This document shows positions 15,854 through 24,666 of a DNA stretch of 64,000 nucleotides, in pieces (position 1 is the first letter of the stretch; each line of letters opens with the position of its first letter). The translations under genes and the position numbers were made by a program. This stretch comes from MGBC120314 sp051877855 (GTDB taxonomy: Bacteria; Bacillota; Clostridia; Lachnospirales; Lachnospiraceae): NCBI GenBank assembly GCA_051877855.1, contig JBJEJH010000032.1, positions 41,982-105,981 of the forward strand, given 5' to 3'. The notes under the pieces were generated by a model. It did not search any database. It had not been told where the DNA came from and saw only the letters and a program-made list of their open reading frames with translations.

Positions 15854-17260
15854 TTAATAATTTTGTATTTCTTCTTCCGTATCAATAATAATCCGACAAT
15901 CCAAATGTATACTGTTCAGTATTTTCACCATATCTTTTTTTGAAACTCCGATACATCCAGCCGTGTAATCCCCTACTGCCACATGAAGAAAGATTGCCGA
16001 CCCCTCCTCAGGAATGCACTCACTGTTATAATCCAAGGCAAGCACATAATCATATGCACTTCCCACCGACACAATATGCTCCGCACTATTCCAATCCGTT
16101 TCTACCTCTGCGGCATCAACGAACCTGTTATAATACCGTGAATTGGAATCATCCACCCAATAATCATTCTCATCCACCTGCTGATAATCCATCCTGGTTC
16201 CCGGAGAAGCAAGGATACCAAAGGCTTTCACGAAACCATATTCCCCCTTTGGAGTAATCATCTGCCCTTCATGAGCCTTTCCAATACCATCCTTTGCAAC
16301 AATAGCATCCGTCGAAAGTATTTCCCGCCAATTGCCCTTGGCATCTTTCGTATGCATAGACAATGTAGCCTTCTGACTATTTTCACGAGGCACCGTAACG
16401 ACAATCATCTGACTTGTTGTTTCTGCTACCTTAAGTTCGCTGACCCAGTCTTTTCCCTCCTGTTTCAGAATCTGCGAATCGTAGGGCGGAACAAAATCAT
16501 CCCTGCCACCATAGCTTTCACAATCGGTAAAATCCCACCATTCGCCCTTGTATGGTTTAAATCCGTTAGCAATCATAAGCTCTTCTAACAAAAGGGCATT
16601 CGATGCCGCTTCCTCATCACAGTCCGAATAATCCCGATCTGCCAGTGTTGAAAAGGAATCAAACTCCGTTGGCATCTTAAGTTCCTTGCCCGAGGCATCC
16701 ACTAAAGTAATATCCACGGTACACCCTGCGCAATGTCCCGTTGCCCCCTTGGAAGGATTTGCCACATAGGCAGGATTCGGGCAGACTTCCCACAATCTGA
16801 CCTGTGCCTCAAAGGGACGATAAGCATCCCACACCTTAAGGCCAAGCCCCTGTTCCTGTAACTGTTCCTGAACTTTAGCCAGCTTCTTTACCGTTCCATA
16901 ACGAAGATAGGCATCATTAAAATCATAGATTTTCTCTCCGGTAAAATTATTCTCTGTTGCATAGCGAAGTTCCACCACCAGTCCCGGAATGTAGTCCGCC
17001 ATTCTCACATATTCCTCATTCCCCGGAATTTCCACAACCGGCACATTCTGATGGTGAACCTCATCTTTATAGAGATTCTCATCCTGATCCGGCATTTTCT
17101 GCGATAAATCCGCCGCATCTGCCGTTTCCCCTTCAGACTCCAGGATTGAAACCGTTGTCATGGGAAGTGTTTGTGCCGGATCTTCCTTATTAGCACAGCT
17201 GCATAAAAGACTCGACGCCATCAATATAACCAGCAGTTTCTCTACTTTTCTTATCATCAC
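15854..17260 (-). CDS. Lipoprotein fusing a VanX-like D-Ala-D-Ala dipeptidase domain to an L,D-transpeptidase domain
   Basis: 468 aa. A signal peptide ends in a lipobox, LLCSC, with Cys22 as the lipidation site. Residues about 80-260 are a VanX/M15D-type domain with AYRPF (Arg148), GHCAGCTVD (His176, Asp183 as zinc ligands) and GEWWDF (Glu240 catalytic). The usual third zinc ligand His of EWWH is Asp243 here. Residues about 285-468 resemble an L,D-transpeptidase (YkuD) domain, with MITPKGEYGF and the catalytic HVAVGDYTAGCIG (His426, Cys436). It should act outside the membrane on peptidoglycan stems. The GTG at 17260 or the adjacent ATG at 17257 starts it. Confidence 0.8.
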   Translation of the reverse strand: MMIRKVEKLLVILMASSLLCSCANKEDPAQTLPMTTVSILESEGETADAADLSQKMPDQDENLYKDEVHHQNVPVVEIPGNEEYVRMADYIPGLVVELRYATENNFTGEKIYDFNDAYLRYGTVKKLAKVQEQLQEQGLGLKVWDAYRPFEAQVRLWEVCPNPAYVANPSKGATGHCAGCTVDITLVDASGKELKMPTEFDSFSTLADRDYSDCDEEAASNALLLEELMIANGFKPYKGEWWDFTDCESYGGRDDFVPPYDSQILKQEGKDWVSELKVAETTSQMIVVTVPRENSQKATLSMHTKDAKGNWREILSTDAIVAKDGIGKAHEGQMITPKGEYGFVKAFGILASPGTRMDYQQVDENDYWVDDSNSRYYNRFVDAAEVETDWNSAEHIVSVGSAYDYVLALDYNSECIPEEGSAIFLHVAVGDYTAGCIGVSKKDMVKILNSIHLDCRIIIDTEEEIQNY

Positions 17261-17265
17261 GAATA

Positions 17266-17736
17266 CTACTCCATCATCTTACAAACATCGATCCATTGTT
17301 TCATGCCGGACACTTCTTCCAACTGGAGGATTGTTAATTCAATAGCGCTGTTATCACTACCCGCAGCAGGAAATACCGTCTCATGCTTCTTTAAGGACTC
17401 ATCCAGATATGTAACAACGCCTTCATTTACTCCAAACGGACACACTCCACCCGGCGCATGCCCGATATACTCTTCCACTTTATCGAATTCGATCATCTTC
17501 GCCTTGATCTGAAAGAAATCCTTAAATTTACGATTATCAATCTTTGAACGACCGGATACTACAATCAGCACCGGCGAATCTCCTACCATGAAGGAAAGGG
17601 TCTTAGCAATGCGGTCCGCCTCCACACCAACTGCCTGTGCAGCAAGATCCACCGTCGCACTGGACTCCTCAAATTCTAACACGGCCTTATCAAGATCGTA
17701 TTTTGCCAAATAACTCTTTGCACGCTCAATCGACAT
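17266..17736 (-). CDS. YbaK/ProX-type aminoacyl-tRNA deacylase
   Basis: 156 aa from the ATG at 17736, which has AAGGAG 9 nt upstream; the longer reading into the LysR gene is rejected. The YbaK fold motifs are SATVDLAAQAVGVEADRIAKTL (about 25-46), VVSGRSKIDNRKFKDFF and GHAPGGVCPFGV. Such proteins clear mischarged Cys- or Ala-tRNA(Pro) in the cytoplasm; the exact specificity is not decided by sequence. It follows the LysR gene by 4 nt. A tRNA-Pro gene lies 2 kb away, probably by chance. Confidence 0.85.
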   Translation of the reverse strand: MSIERAKSYLAKYDLDKAVLEFEESSATVDLAAQAVGVEADRIAKTLSFMVGDSPVLIVVSGRSKIDNRKFKDFFQIKAKMIEFDKVEEYIGHAPGGVCPFGVNEGVVTYLDESLKKHETVFPAAGSDNSAIELTILQLEEVSGMKQWIDVCKMME

Positions 17737-17740
17737 TATA

Positions 17741-18640
17741 CTAAACTCCTTCCTCATAACGAAACTCATTGCGAACCAGATCCACAAACCGCTTTCCAAG
17801 TACCGAAAGTGGCTTACTCCGATTCCATACCAGCGCATAGGTGGCGATTCGTTCCGGATTCACAATACGTTTTTCCGTAACCCACACATTTTTTCTCTCT
17901 CCGCCTGCCGTACTCGGGAAAATTGCAATCCCAACACCGTTCATGGTCAATTCACGGGCATTCAGGTAACTACTCATTTCTCCCTGCACATTAATGTTGA
18001 TATTTTCCTGGGAAAACCATCCCGAAACCTCATGAATACGATATTTTCTCGACGGAAAGAATACCGGTTCTCCCTCCAGCTGAGATAATTCAATCGTATC
18101 TCCCGGCAGTTTTGCCAACGGATGCTCATTATTAATCATTGCAATCCACGGCACCTTATCCACTACAATGCTATCCAGACGTTCGTGATCAAAAGGTTCC
18201 ATAATCAATGCCACATCCAGCAGCCCTTTTTCCAGACGATCCAGCACATCATCCGTACTACCATTCCACAATTCATAATATACATTCGGATATTCTTCCT
18301 TAAATCTTGCAATCCAGCTGGATATAAGATTGGGGCCACGCCCCTCCACAGTACCAATATACAGTGTTCCGGTACTACCCTTTGCAAGTTCACGCACCTC
18401 TGTCTCCGTCTTCTCAATCAATTCCAGAATCTGTATTCCCCGGTTCTTAAGAAGTTTCCCCTCCTCCGTCAGCTGTATTTTCTTCTTACTTCGGTCAAAG
18501 AGTTTCACTCCAAGTTCCTCTTCTAACATCTGGATCTGTCTGCTAAGCGGCGGCTGGGCCATATTAAGATTTTTCGCTGCTCGAGTGATATTCAGTTCAC
18601 CGGCAACCTCCATAAAATATTTTAACTCTCGAATATCCAT
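17741..18640 (-). CDS. LysR-family transcriptional regulator
   Basis: 299 aa. An N-terminal winged helix-turn-helix (MDIRELKYFMEVAGELNITRAAKNLNMAQPPLSRQIQMLEEELGVKLF) is followed by the periplasmic-binding-like effector domain (about 92-290). The ribosome site is AGGAAG just before the ATG. It is co-transcribed with the YbaK-like gene and possibly mutY upstream. LysR proteins usually control a divergent neighbour, but mutY lies in the same direction here, so the target is unclear. Confidence 0.92.
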   Translation of the reverse strand: MDIRELKYFMEVAGELNITRAAKNLNMAQPPLSRQIQMLEEELGVKLFDRSKKKIQLTEEGKLLKNRGIQILELIEKTETEVRELAKGSTGTLYIGTVEGRGPNLISSWIARFKEEYPNVYYELWNGSTDDVLDRLEKGLLDVALIMEPFDHERLDSIVVDKVPWIAMINNEHPLAKLPGDTIELSQLEGEPVFFPSRKYRIHEVSGWFSQENININVQGEMSSYLNARELTMNGVGIAIFPSTAGGERKNVWVTEKRIVNPERIATYALVWNRSKPLSVLGKRFVDLVRNEFRYEEGV

Positions 18641-18661
18641 GTGACTTCCTCATTTTCTTAA

Positions 18662-19708
18662 TCAAAAATTATCCAAAATAATTTTAAAAGCCTTCGGCAA
18701 TGCAAATTGCTCATCAATGTCTTTGCGGCTCTCCCACTCCCACTCCAGTTCCTCCGGCACCTCATTACATTGTACCACGAAACTATTCATATGCCATTCA
18801 ATATGAGAAAAAATGTGTTTCTTTTCCACAAATTCTTCGATCTGTGAAAACGCAATCCCCTGTTTTTTCAACCATTTTTTAAGCTGGGACATGGTAAGTT
18901 TTCCCTCGATATTGGGAAGTTCCCACATATTGGCAAGAACACCCTTATGATCCCGTTTGTGGAGAGCAATCTTCTCATCCTTACAAAGAATCAGCACCGT
19001 CTTCTTCTCAATCTTACGTTCCGTCTTCTTTTTCTTAACCGGATACGCCATAACATTCTGACTTGCGTACGCTCCACAGAGTTCATTTAACGGGCATACA
19101 CTACACCTTGGCTCACCGTTTGGCAGACACACCAATGCACCAAGTTCCATGAGGCTCTGGGTGAAATCCCCCCGCATTGTAGCGGGATATACCTGTTCCA
19201 AAGCGCCGGTAACTTTCCTGCGAAACCCTTCCTCCATAATGTCACTGGAGTCCTCCGTAAGGCGCGTCACCACTCGGAGGACATTGCCATCCACCGCAGC
19301 TCTTGCTTTTTCAAAAGCAATCGATGAAATTGCTCCCGCCGTGTAATTACCAATTCCCGGAAGCTTCAAGATAAGTTCAAAATCCTCCGGAAATTTTCCG
19401 TCGAATTCATCACAGATCATACGGGCTGCCTTCTGCAGGTTTCGTGCTCTTGAATAATACCCAAGACCTTCCCAAAGCTTCATCAACTCCTCTTCACCGG
19501 CATTTGCCAAATCAAAAACTGTCGGAAAATGTTCCATAAATCTCTCGTAGTATGGAATCACCGGTTCCACACGGGTCTGCTGTAACATAATCTCCGATAC
19601 CCACACCCGATAGGGCTGCTTATTCTCACGCCATGGAAGCACACGTGCATTCGCATGATACCAGTCAAGCAACGGCTGTACAATTTTTCCAAGCTCATTT
19701 TGTTTCAT
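18662..19708 (-). CDS. mutY: A/G-specific adenine DNA glycosylase
   Basis: 348 aa. It removes adenine mispaired with 8-oxoguanine. The helix-hairpin-helix LPGIGNYTAGAI at about 117-128 is followed by AAVDGNVLRV with the catalytic Asp. The four-cysteine iron-sulphur loop is CLPNGEPRCSVCPLNELC. The C-terminal NUDIX-like domain (about 230-348) recognises 8-oxoG. LQQTRVEPVIPYYERF is the conserved N-terminal catalytic region. The ribosome site AGGGGAG precedes the ATG. Confidence 0.95.
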   Translation of the reverse strand: MKQNELGKIVQPLLDWYHANARVLPWRENKQPYRVWVSEIMLQQTRVEPVIPYYERFMEHFPTVFDLANAGEEELMKLWEGLGYYSRARNLQKAARMICDEFDGKFPEDFELILKLPGIGNYTAGAISSIAFEKARAAVDGNVLRVVTRLTEDSSDIMEEGFRRKVTGALEQVYPATMRGDFTQSLMELGALVCLPNGEPRCSVCPLNELCGAYASQNVMAYPVKKKKTERKIEKKTVLILCKDEKIALHKRDHKGVLANMWELPNIEGKLTMSQLKKWLKKQGIAFSQIEEFVEKKHIFSHIEWHMNSFVVQCNEVPEELEWEWESRKDIDEQFALPKAFKIILDNF

Positions 19709-19762
19709 GTATAAACTCCCCTAAATATTATAACTAATAAGCATTTGAATAACGCAATTAAT

Positions 19763-20449
19763 TTATGGTTTCTTCTTAATTCGGTGCAGCTGTGGCTTCA
19801 GGACAATTTCCGAAATCACCATTCCATCTCTTTGATGTAACGCATACATCACCGCTTCAGCAACTTCATCCGGCTCCAAAAATGCATTTATGTCCTCATC
19901 TTCGCAAAAATCTGCATTGCGATAAAGATTCGTTTGCGTCATATCCGGTAGGATCGAAACTACCTTCACGCCATACTTTCTTGCCTCATCGAACAAGCTT
20001 CTTGAAAAGCTAAGTAACCCTGCCTTCGTAGCTCCATAAGCACAACCATGTGGATTGGATTCGAAAGCCGTCACCGACTCAATATTGATAATATACCCAT
20101 TCATTTCTTTTATATTTCGAAGCAATAGCTGCGTAAGTACCATCGGAATCTCAAGATTCGTGCGCACCATCTCCTGAATCTTTCTGGTATTAAGTTCCTC
20201 ATGCAGTCCATAATAACCCACACCTGCATTATTCACCAGCAACGAAATCCTGCCTTCTTTTTGGATATTACGAACCACTTCGCTAAGATGGTTCGTATCT
20301 AACAAATCACATTCCACCTTGACAAATGGAACTTCTTCCTCAAAATTTCTTCCAATACCGTAGACACGCCATCCATCTTTATGAAGCTTCATTGCGATTG
20401 CTTTTCCAATTCCGGAGGATGCCCCGGTTACCACAGCGGACTTCACCAT
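19763..20449 (-). CDS. Short-chain dehydrogenase/reductase
   Basis: 228 aa. The Rossmann start VVTGASSGIGKAIAMKL binds NAD(P). LLVNNAGVGYYG (NAG motif), NIESVTAF (catalytic Ser) and YGATKAGLL (Tyr-x3-Lys) complete the classical SDR active site. The substrate is unknown. GAGGAG lies before the ATG. A 155-bp palindromic element lies directly upstream (20506-20660), in the place expected for its promoter. Confidence 0.9.
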   Translation of the reverse strand: MVKSAVVTGASSGIGKAIAMKLHKDGWRVYGIGRNFEEEVPFVKVECDLLDTNHLSEVVRNIQKEGRISLLVNNAGVGYYGLHEELNTRKIQEMVRTNLEIPMVLTQLLLRNIKEMNGYIINIESVTAFESNPHGCAYGATKAGLLSFSRSLFDEARKYGVKVVSILPDMTQTNLYRNADFCEDEDINAFLEPDEVAEAVMYALHQRDGMVISEIVLKPQLHRIKKKP

Positions 20450-20505
20450 AGATTCATCTCCTCAAATAAAAAACACTACTCAGGCCCTTGTAAAACGAAC
20501 TATCA

Positions 20506-20660
20506 ATTACATAAGATAATATTTGTGTATAATTATTTCGTGGCAATTGCGAGTCGTCGGTACTTAGACGCCGTTTTTTGGCGTCTTACGTACCGCTACG
20601 GCAAGCTCTTAGTGCAAACGTGCCACGAAATAATATACACAAACTTATCATTTATGTAAT
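20506..20660. repeat. Palindromic intergenic element, 155-bp form (copy A)
   Basis: Terminal inverted repeats ATTACATAA (20506-20514) and TTATGTAAT (20652-20660). Inside, TTTGTGTATAATTATTTCG on the left is mirrored by CGAAATAATATACACAAAC on the right. The core is a GC-rich hairpin, AGACGCC GTTTTTT GGCGTCT, flanked by GGTAC/GTACC. It is homologous along its whole length to 56478-56632. It lies upstream of the SDR gene and after the amidase terminator. There is no ORF. Confidence 0.8.
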
Positions 20661-20717
20661 GAATGAACAATACTATTTTATGACATAATACCCAAAATTT
20701 CAATGAACTGTTGCAGT

Positions 20718-20752
20718 AAAAAACGGTACTTCCAATTTACAGAAGTACCGTT
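20718..20752 (-). terminator. Rho-independent terminator after the amidase gene
   Basis: AACGGTACTTC (20722-20732) and GAAGTACCGTT (20742-20752) form a perfect 11-bp stem. On the minus strand it is followed by TTTTTACTG. It ends the sigma/anti-sigma/amidase transcript. Confidence 0.88.
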
Positions 20753-20764
20753 CATATTTACCTA

Positions 20765-21556
20765 TTAATTGCTGCACTGATTATAATACTCAATAATCCC
20801 CTCGGCAATTCCATATGCAACCTTTTGCTGATATATTTTATCATTCAATCGTTTCTCATCTTCTTTATTACTTAAATAGCCTGTTTCAATCAAAACTGCA
20901 GTCATATTTGTCTCGCGAATTACAACGTAATCATTCGTCCGAACATGCATGTCCTTAGCTTTCGTAACCTCCAGCACATCCTGATGAATTGTCGCAGCTA
21001 GTGCTTCTCCATCCTTTGCACCTTCCAGATAGTAAGTCTCAATTCCGCTGATATCACTTTGTTCTTCCAGATAATTGCAATGAATACTGACGAATATATC
21101 AACATTTTTTTGATTTGCCATTTCTACACGATCATATTTATCTATCAACGTATCGTCGTCTCTTGTAAGTATCACATTGACATTTGCCTCTTCCAGATAC
21201 ATTTTCACATACCTTGCAATGGCAAGCGTAATATCTTTTTCATTGGTCTTATCTGTCAATGTTCCCGGATCATTACCCCCATGTCCGGGATCAATCATTA
21301 CTGTTAAATTATCTGAAACTTCAGGTATCCTCTGCACGTCAGAAGTTTCCCATATTTCCTCATTTACATCAGCTTCCACAACTTTATTATCTTTTCGTAC
21401 TTCCGTCTCTTGTGGCTTTAACATCGTAATGATATGGACCACGATGGAAATCAATCCAATTGCCATTGCAAATACTATTACGAAAAACATCGCATATCGA
21501 ATATACAGCCTGCGAAGTCGTCGCCGCCTGACTTTTGATTTGTGTCTTTGTCCCAT
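20765..21556 (-). CDS. N-acetylmuramoyl-L-alanine amidase (Amidase_3), membrane-anchored
   Basis: 263 aa. A very basic N-terminus (HKSKVRRRRLRRLY) and one membrane helix (about 22-44) place the catalytic domain outside the cell. The zinc amidase motifs are VMIDPGHGGNDPGT (about 86-99), VSIHCNYLEEQ and VLIETGYLSNKED. It cleaves the amide between MurNAc and the peptide stem. It starts 38 nt after an anti-sigma gene, so it is a plausible direct member of that sigma factor's regulon. AGGTGAGG precedes the ATG. Confidence 0.93.
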   Translation of the reverse strand: MGQRHKSKVRRRRLRRLYIRYAMFFVIVFAMAIGLISIVVHIITMLKPQETEVRKDNKVVEADVNEEIWETSDVQRIPEVSDNLTVMIDPGHGGNDPGTLTDKTNEKDITLAIARYVKMYLEEANVNVILTRDDDTLIDKYDRVEMANQKNVDIFVSIHCNYLEEQSDISGIETYYLEGAKDGEALAATIHQDVLEVTKAKDMHVRTNDYVVIRETNMTAVLIETGYLSNKEDEKRLNDKIYQQKVAYGIAEGIIEYYNQCSN

Positions 21557-21594
21557 AACCTCACCTAAAACTACATTCTATAATGCGCATCGGA

Positions 21595-22968
21595 TCATTT
21601 CAAGTCTTTTAATGGAACAAATGCATTCTTTCCGGCAACAAGCTGTATATATGCATTATCAAAGCAATCTTCATCCAGTGCAAAACAGACGCGAACTGTT
21701 GCGTTTTCCTGCGGCTGAAGGTTTACAAGAGAATTTTTATTGGTTTCATGCTCCGTGGAAAACCCGAACATTTCATAAGAAAACTCTCTATAATAAGCAT
21801 AATTATCTTCTGTCCTTGCAAACTGCTTCATAATACCATTGTTATTTTCTAACAATCGCGGACTGACACAATATTCGCTAACCTGTTGGGACAGACTCTT
21901 AATCTCAAGTTCCAACACAACAACCTTTAGCACTGTTTCTTCACTGCTTACAACCTGATCCAATTCCGTTTTTCCATCACCTATTTTTACACATTTACGA
22001 ACCGAACGAATTTTTCCATCGGATGACAGATATTCCGAATAATCCGTCGGTCTTCCAATCGAATCCGTTGTAATTCCATCAAAATTATCCTGAACCGATA
22101 CAGATTTCAATGTAACTTCTGCACTTTCCAGAGGCTGGACATAACAATCCCCCACAGCTAAGTTAATACCCGAATCCAGCCGAATCTCCGGAGTCGAGGA
22201 AGTTACTGACACCTTTTCGGGTTCTCTCCACTCATTTGCACATTCTTCGGTTCCATCAATCAACTCGGCACCATCCGCCAACAGCTTTACCTCATCCTCA
22301 GAAAATCCATTCACATAAATCTGTGCCGCATATTGTGTGCCTTCAAAAGCAATCCATAATTGATTATATCCTTTTGCTCTGGTTAAATGAATCGCCGTAT
22401 TTCCATTCTTTGTTTCCCATGTTTCACTCTCCAGAGTGTAATCGATAACACTGTCCATTCCCTCCGCCGGTATTTTATAGAAAACACAAGTCATTCCGCG
22501 ATCATTCGATGGCGAATTGGTTGTATACTTTCCGCCATAAGGTCCATCAACATTATAATGTAAATCCTCCGGTACATAATTGAGTTTTAAATCTTTATAT
22601 CCGACATTTGCATCTACATTTTTCTTGATGCCATTCTGCTGGTTTTGCAAGTTTTCCCCCGCGTTACCGGACTCTGCCTCATCCACGGATGGTGACTGCT
22701 TCTCCCCCATCGAAATATTAATCCCAACCTCATACTTATCCTTTTTCACCACATATGCATGATAAGCTTTGCCTGCCGCATACACTCCGGTCGGCACCAA
22801 CAGACAAAGGGCCGCTGCAGCTACAGCCCACCTTGTAACAGGCCTTTTCTTATTCTTAGAAAAATCGATTGTCTTTTCCGATAAATGCTCATATACGACC
22901 TCATCTATTTTTCTGCTCACTTCTTCCGGAATTGTTGGAAATAATTCATCATAATCTATTTTTTTCAT
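21595..22968 (-). CDS. Membrane anti-sigma-factor-like protein (DUF4179-type)
   Basis: 457 aa. Residues 1-46 are cytoplasmic and contain PEEVSRKIDEVVYEHL. A membrane helix follows (about 47-67, RWAVAAAALCLLVPTGVYAAG). The extracellular part is about 390 aa: first a DUF4179-like domain with Gly/Asn-rich linker, then a beta-rich region. It begins 5 nt after an ECF sigma gene, the usual arrangement for its anti-sigma factor. The ligand is unknown. A GGAGGG ribosome site precedes the ATG. Confidence 0.75.
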   Translation of the reverse strand: MKKIDYDELFPTIPEEVSRKIDEVVYEHLSEKTIDFSKNKKRPVTRWAVAAAALCLLVPTGVYAAGKAYHAYVVKKDKYEVGINISMGEKQSPSVDEAESGNAGENLQNQQNGIKKNVDANVGYKDLKLNYVPEDLHYNVDGPYGGKYTTNSPSNDRGMTCVFYKIPAEGMDSVIDYTLESETWETKNGNTAIHLTRAKGYNQLWIAFEGTQYAAQIYVNGFSEDEVKLLADGAELIDGTEECANEWREPEKVSVTSSTPEIRLDSGINLAVGDCYVQPLESAEVTLKSVSVQDNFDGITTDSIGRPTDYSEYLSSDGKIRSVRKCVKIGDGKTELDQVVSSEETVLKVVVLELEIKSLSQQVSEYCVSPRLLENNNGIMKQFARTEDNYAYYREFSYEMFGFSTEHETNKNSLVNLQPQENATVRVCFALDEDCFDNAYIQLVAGKNAFVPLKDLK

Positions 22969-22973
22969 TATAC

Positions 22974-23426
22974 TTATCCCTCCAAATATTCTCTTAATGC
23001 TTTCCTGCCCCTTGATAAATTCATTTTTACTGCGCCTGCTGATGTTTTCATCATCTTTGCAATTTCATTAATGCTATATCCTTCCAAATGATGCAGCACT
23101 ATCGCCAGACGCTGTTTCTCATTTAATTCATTAATTGCCGCATAAAGTTCACGATAATCATCTGCTTCTGCCACAATCTCTGCCTCACCTTCATATTTCC
23201 ACTTATTCTGACGGCATATCGCATAGCACTCATTAATCAAAATACGAATCAACCAGGTCTTCACATATTCATCCTTCTTCAATGTATGTAACTTTTCAAA
23301 CCCCTTTGTAATTGCTTCGCTGATTGCATCCTGACATTCTTCGTCGTTTTGCAATATAGCGCGTGCCACACGGTATAATGATTCTTTATTATGAAGAATC
23401 ATTTCCCCGAACACTTCCTTTGTCAT
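22974..23426 (-). CDS. ECF RNA polymerase sigma factor
   Basis: 150 aa. Region 2 (about 10-75: SLYRVARAILQNDEECQDAISEA then TWLIRILINECY) and region 4 (about 97-147: LNEKQRLAIVLHHLEGYSINEIAKMMKTSAGAVKMNLSRGRKAL) cover the whole protein. GGGAGG precedes the ATG. Its own ECF-like promoter (23474-23504) and the downstream membrane anti-sigma and amidase genes make a three-gene cell-envelope stress unit. Confidence 0.9.
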   Translation of the reverse strand: MTKEVFGEMILHNKESLYRVARAILQNDEECQDAISEAITKGFEKLHTLKKDEYVKTWLIRILINECYAICRQNKWKYEGEAEIVAEADDYRELYAAINELNEKQRLAIVLHHLEGYSINEIAKMMKTSAGAVKMNLSRGRKALREYLEG

Positions 23427-23473
23427 TTATAACCTCCCACCAAAAAGTAGCTACTCTTTTTTACTGTACACCT

Positions 23474-23504
23474 ATTAGATGCATGAAGCCGTGAAAAAGT
23501 AACA
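23474..23504 (-). promoter_or_regulatory. Candidate ECF promoter upstream of the second sigma factor
   Basis: On the minus strand, TGTTAC (23504-23499), followed by a TTTTTC run, and CATCTAAT (23481-23474) are 17 nt apart. This resembles autoregulated clostridial ECF promoters (TGTTAC...CGTCTAAT). Confidence 0.55.
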
Positions 23505-23544
23505 AATTCTTTCCAATATTCTTTTTCAATCACTTTAAAACAGA

Positions 23545-23606
23545 AAAACTCCCGCAAAATGACATCATACCCAATCGGTAACTGATATCAAAAACGCCGG
23601 AGTTTT
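23545..23606 (-). terminator. Terminator-like repeat after splB
   Basis: AAAACTCC (23545-23552) and GGAGTTTT (23599-23606) form an 8-bp outer stem around about 46 nt. On the minus strand T residues follow the second arm. It lies 32 nt after the splB stop and before the sigma gene promoter. Confidence 0.5.
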
Positions 23607-23637
23607 ACTTATTATCTGTTTCCCATATAGGCGCAAA

Positions 23638-24666
23638 CTATGCGTTCCAACGGAAAATCTGATTTTTTGCCATCCTCTTACCAAGCCACTCTTCCATAAA
23701 CTCTTCCATTTCCTTAAGGATTGGTTTTGGATAATGATAATAGCCATTGGTATTCACATAAGGAAACTGCACAATCGCGGAATTTTTCTCTAATTTACGC
23801 ATTTTCTTGAGATACTCCTGTGAAACACGAAAGCTTCCCACACTGACATCCATCAACAAAGAAAGATCGATTTCTTCCTCAATCATTTTTAACATTTCAC
23901 CATAATGTGCCGGCCAATCCTTGCAATAAAGCATGGGATCAAAGCACAATCGTACCGGCATGCCAAGCTCCATAGCCTGTTTCACCGCTTTGATACGTGC
24001 CCTTAGCGGGGCCGTATGATGTTCGTACTGCTCAATGATATACTGTGGGGACATGGTAAATGCCAGAATACAATTTTCATCCACAGGCATTTTCTCAAAT
24101 ACCGCAGCATTCGCACATTTCGTACGTATCTCGATCTTTAAATCATATTTCTTTTCCTTCATCCGTTTCGAAAAGGTAATCCATTCCCCGGTATACCCAA
24201 CCACATTTTCCAATGCAAGAAGATCCGTATCATAGGATACACACAGATACACCGGATGTTGTTCAAGGAGCTTCTCCACTTCCCTGAAAATATCTTCAAT
24301 ATTGATAAAAATAACAAGATTGGAGGAAGCATACATTCCCTTAAGATAACAATATTCACAATCAAAAGGACAGTTCATGATACAGGATGTATAATAAAAA
24401 TTCTCATGTCCAAAATTCTGACACACCGGTGCACCCTGATAAATTAGTTCCCCCTGTTTTTCTGCCAGGATAAGATTCTGGGAGTGATGCTGCAACACAG
24501 CGTTCTGCCCCGTTCGACAGAACACATCCTTATAATGATCCACCGGTATAATTTGCGCCCCGGGGAATTTTTCCAGAATCCTTTTTGTTCTATCCTCTTT
24601 ACAAATCTTTCTTTCAACATAGATGTGCGAAAAGGATGGATTATAGTATTTTCCCTGTGAGTTCAT
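23638..24666 (-). CDS. splB: Spore photoproduct lyase family radical SAM protein
   Basis: 342 aa. The radical SAM cluster motif is C99-x3-C103-x2-C106 in IMNCPFDCEYCYLKGMY. The YCYL tyrosines that pass the radical in SPL are kept, and Cys142 in YLCVSYDTD may match the hydrogen-donating Cys141 of Bacillus. N-terminal FSHIYVERKI and FCRTGQ are typical of the family. The enzyme reverses the UV-made spore photoproduct in DNA during germination. Its start overlaps the nucleosidase-like gene by 26 nt, so the two are translated together. It fits the sporulation ancestry suggested by spoVA. Confidence 0.88.
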   Translation of the reverse strand: MNSQGKYYNPSFSHIYVERKICKEDRTKRILEKFPGAQIIPVDHYKDVFCRTGQNAVLQHHSQNLILAEKQGELIYQGAPVCQNFGHENFYYTSCIMNCPFDCEYCYLKGMYASSNLVIFINIEDIFREVEKLLEQHPVYLCVSYDTDLLALENVVGYTGEWITFSKRMKEKKYDLKIEIRTKCANAAVFEKMPVDENCILAFTMSPQYIIEQYEHHTAPLRARIKAVKQAMELGMPVRLCFDPMLYCKDWPAHYGEMLKMIEEEIDLSLLMDVSVGSFRVSQEYLKKMRKLEKNSAIVQFPYVNTNGYYHYPKPILKEMEEFMEEWLGKRMAKNQIFRWNA

